Below, piece after piece: positions 63,311 through 64,000 of a stretch of DNA of 64,000 bases (its first letter is position 1; every line of letters starts with the position of its first letter). A program made the translations under genes and the position numbers. The notes under the pieces were generated by a model. That model worked only from the letters and a program-made list of their open reading frames with translations, was not told the origin of the DNA and searched no databases. Source of the DNA: Variovorax guangxiensis (GTDB lineage Bacteria; Pseudomonadota; Gammaproteobacteria; Burkholderiales; Burkholderiaceae_C). Location: positions 992,001-1,056,000 of the forward strand of contig NZ_RXFT01000001.1 in NCBI RefSeq assembly GCF_003952165.1, in the 5' to 3' direction.

Positions 63311-64000
63311 ATGCAGAGACGTTCGTTGATCCAGGCTGCGGGCGCCGCGGCCGCCACGCTGGGCGTGCCCCGGCTCTTCGCGCAGGAGTGGCCCACGGGG
63401 CCGGTGCGCATCGTTGTCGGCTTTCCGCCCGGCGGCGGCACCGACGCGCTGGCCCGCGTGGTCGCGCAGAAGCTCACAACGATGTGGGGCCAGCAGGTGA
63501 TCGTCGAGAACAAGGGCGGCGTGGCCGGCGTGCTCGCGGCCGACTACGTGGCGCAGCAGCCCAGCGACGGCAGCACGCTGCTGATGGCCCACATCAACAG
63601 CCACGCGCTCGCGCCCAGCCTGCAGCCCAAGCTGCGCTACAACGTGGAGCGCGACTTCGTGCCCATCGTGCTGGTGGGCGTCACGCCCAACCTGCTGATC
63701 GCCAACCCGGCGCAGAAGGCGCTCTCGGTGAAGGACATCGTCGCCGCCTGCAAGGCCGCGCCCGGCACGCTGAGCTTCGGCTCGGCCGGCGCCGGCTCGG
63801 CGCAGCACCTGGCGCTGGAAATGTTCAAGCTGCAGGGCGGCGTCGATGCGCTGCACGTGCCCTACAAGGGCAGCGGCCCGCTGCTGGCCGACCTGATGGG
63901 CGGGCAGATCCAGTACAGCTTCGAGACCATGACGGCCGCCACGCCGCACGTGAAGAACGGCCGCGTGCTCGCCGTGGCGCAGACGCGCACCAAGCGCGCC
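63311..64000 (+). CDS. Bug/TctC family solute-binding protein (truncated at the window edge)
   Basis: The first 230 codons are present. The signal MQRRSLIQAAGAAAATLGVP is followed by EWPTGPVRIVVGFPPGGGTD, the standard Bug start, and LSFGSAGAGSAQHLALEMF and HVPYKGSGPLLADLMGGQI. GGAAG precedes the ATG. It lies 73 bases after the aminotransferase gene, probably in the same unit, and may bind the carboxylic acid fed into the pathway. The 3' end is outside the window. Confidence 0.93.
   Translation, partial: MQRRSLIQAAGAAAATLGVPRLFAQEWPTGPVRIVVGFPPGGGTDALARVVAQKLTTMWGQQVIVENKGGVAGVLAADYVAQQPSDGSTLLMAHINSHALAPSLQPKLRYNVERDFVPIVLVGVTPNLLIANPAQKALSVKDIVAACKAAPGTLSFGSAGAGSAQHLALEMFKLQGGVDALHVPYKGSGPLLADLMGGQIQYSFETMTAATPHVKNGRVLAVAQTRTKRA

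Overview
The window is a 64 kb piece of high-GC proteobacterial chromosome, most likely from a Comamonadaceae member such as Variovorax. Evidence is indirect: uniform high GC, dense head-to-tail genes with 1-20 nt overlaps, two Bug/TctC-type solute-binding proteins, the mltG/ygfZ pair, and many LysR and MFS genes. No rRNA, tRNA, CRISPR array, transposase, integrase or replication origin was seen, and nearly all of the sequence is coding. The assignment to genus is inference.

Layout. 0-5.4 kb: 5' end of mltG, divergent ygfZ, an unknown secreted protein, a thioesterase-GNAT fusion coupled to an HSL-type esterase, and a divergent iron-dependent alcohol dehydrogenase. 5.4-13.3 kb: a type VI secretion accessory cassette (VgrG, a small membrane protein, DUF2169-pentapeptide fusion, second pentapeptide protein, DUF3540, PAAR-like DUF4150) with repeat-rich DNA in front of it and no recognisable effector. 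13.3-16 kb: a tannase-family hydrolase and a Bug protein. 16-24.9 kb: a two-component system divergent from a heavy-metal-type RND efflux operon that continues into a RidA protein and a small lipoprotein. 24.8-30.5 kb: patatin-like phospholipase coupled to a Phd-like antitoxin gene, tex, and a NarL-type two-component system. 30.5-36.9 kb: mixed small genes (membrane protein, GIY-YIG protein, DUF2239-MATE pair, VOC protein, hydroxyacid dehydrogenase, HD-type small alarmone hydrolase candidate, low-GC orphan). 37-46.7 kb: a long minus-strand run of flavin monooxygenase, DHA2 transporter, then a probable six-gene operon of two MFS exporters and the Pqi (PqiA-PqiA-PqiB-PqiC) envelope lipid-transport genes. 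46.9-57.9 kb: CmcJ/NvfI oxidoreductase, M48 protease, HHHH-motif peptide, PPOX flavoprotein, MFS and LysR genes, NmrA-like reductase, Ogt and YbfB-type MFS. 58-64 kb: FAD/Fe-S 2-hydroxyacid oxidase and GntR repressor divergent from serine-glyoxylate aminotransferase and a truncated Bug gene, with repeated operator-like sites between them.

How genes work together. The clearest functional units are the T6SS spike-loading cassette, the metal/drug RND tripartite pump with its own OmpR-type regulators, the Pqi trans-envelope lipid transporter, and the GntR-controlled 2-hydroxyacid/glyoxylate module at the right end. The best candidates for something undescribed are the effector-less VgrG cassette with its unusual promoter repeats, the Phd-antitoxin/patatin pair, and the leaderless GIY-YIG gene whose promoter is enclosed by a perfect inverted repeat.
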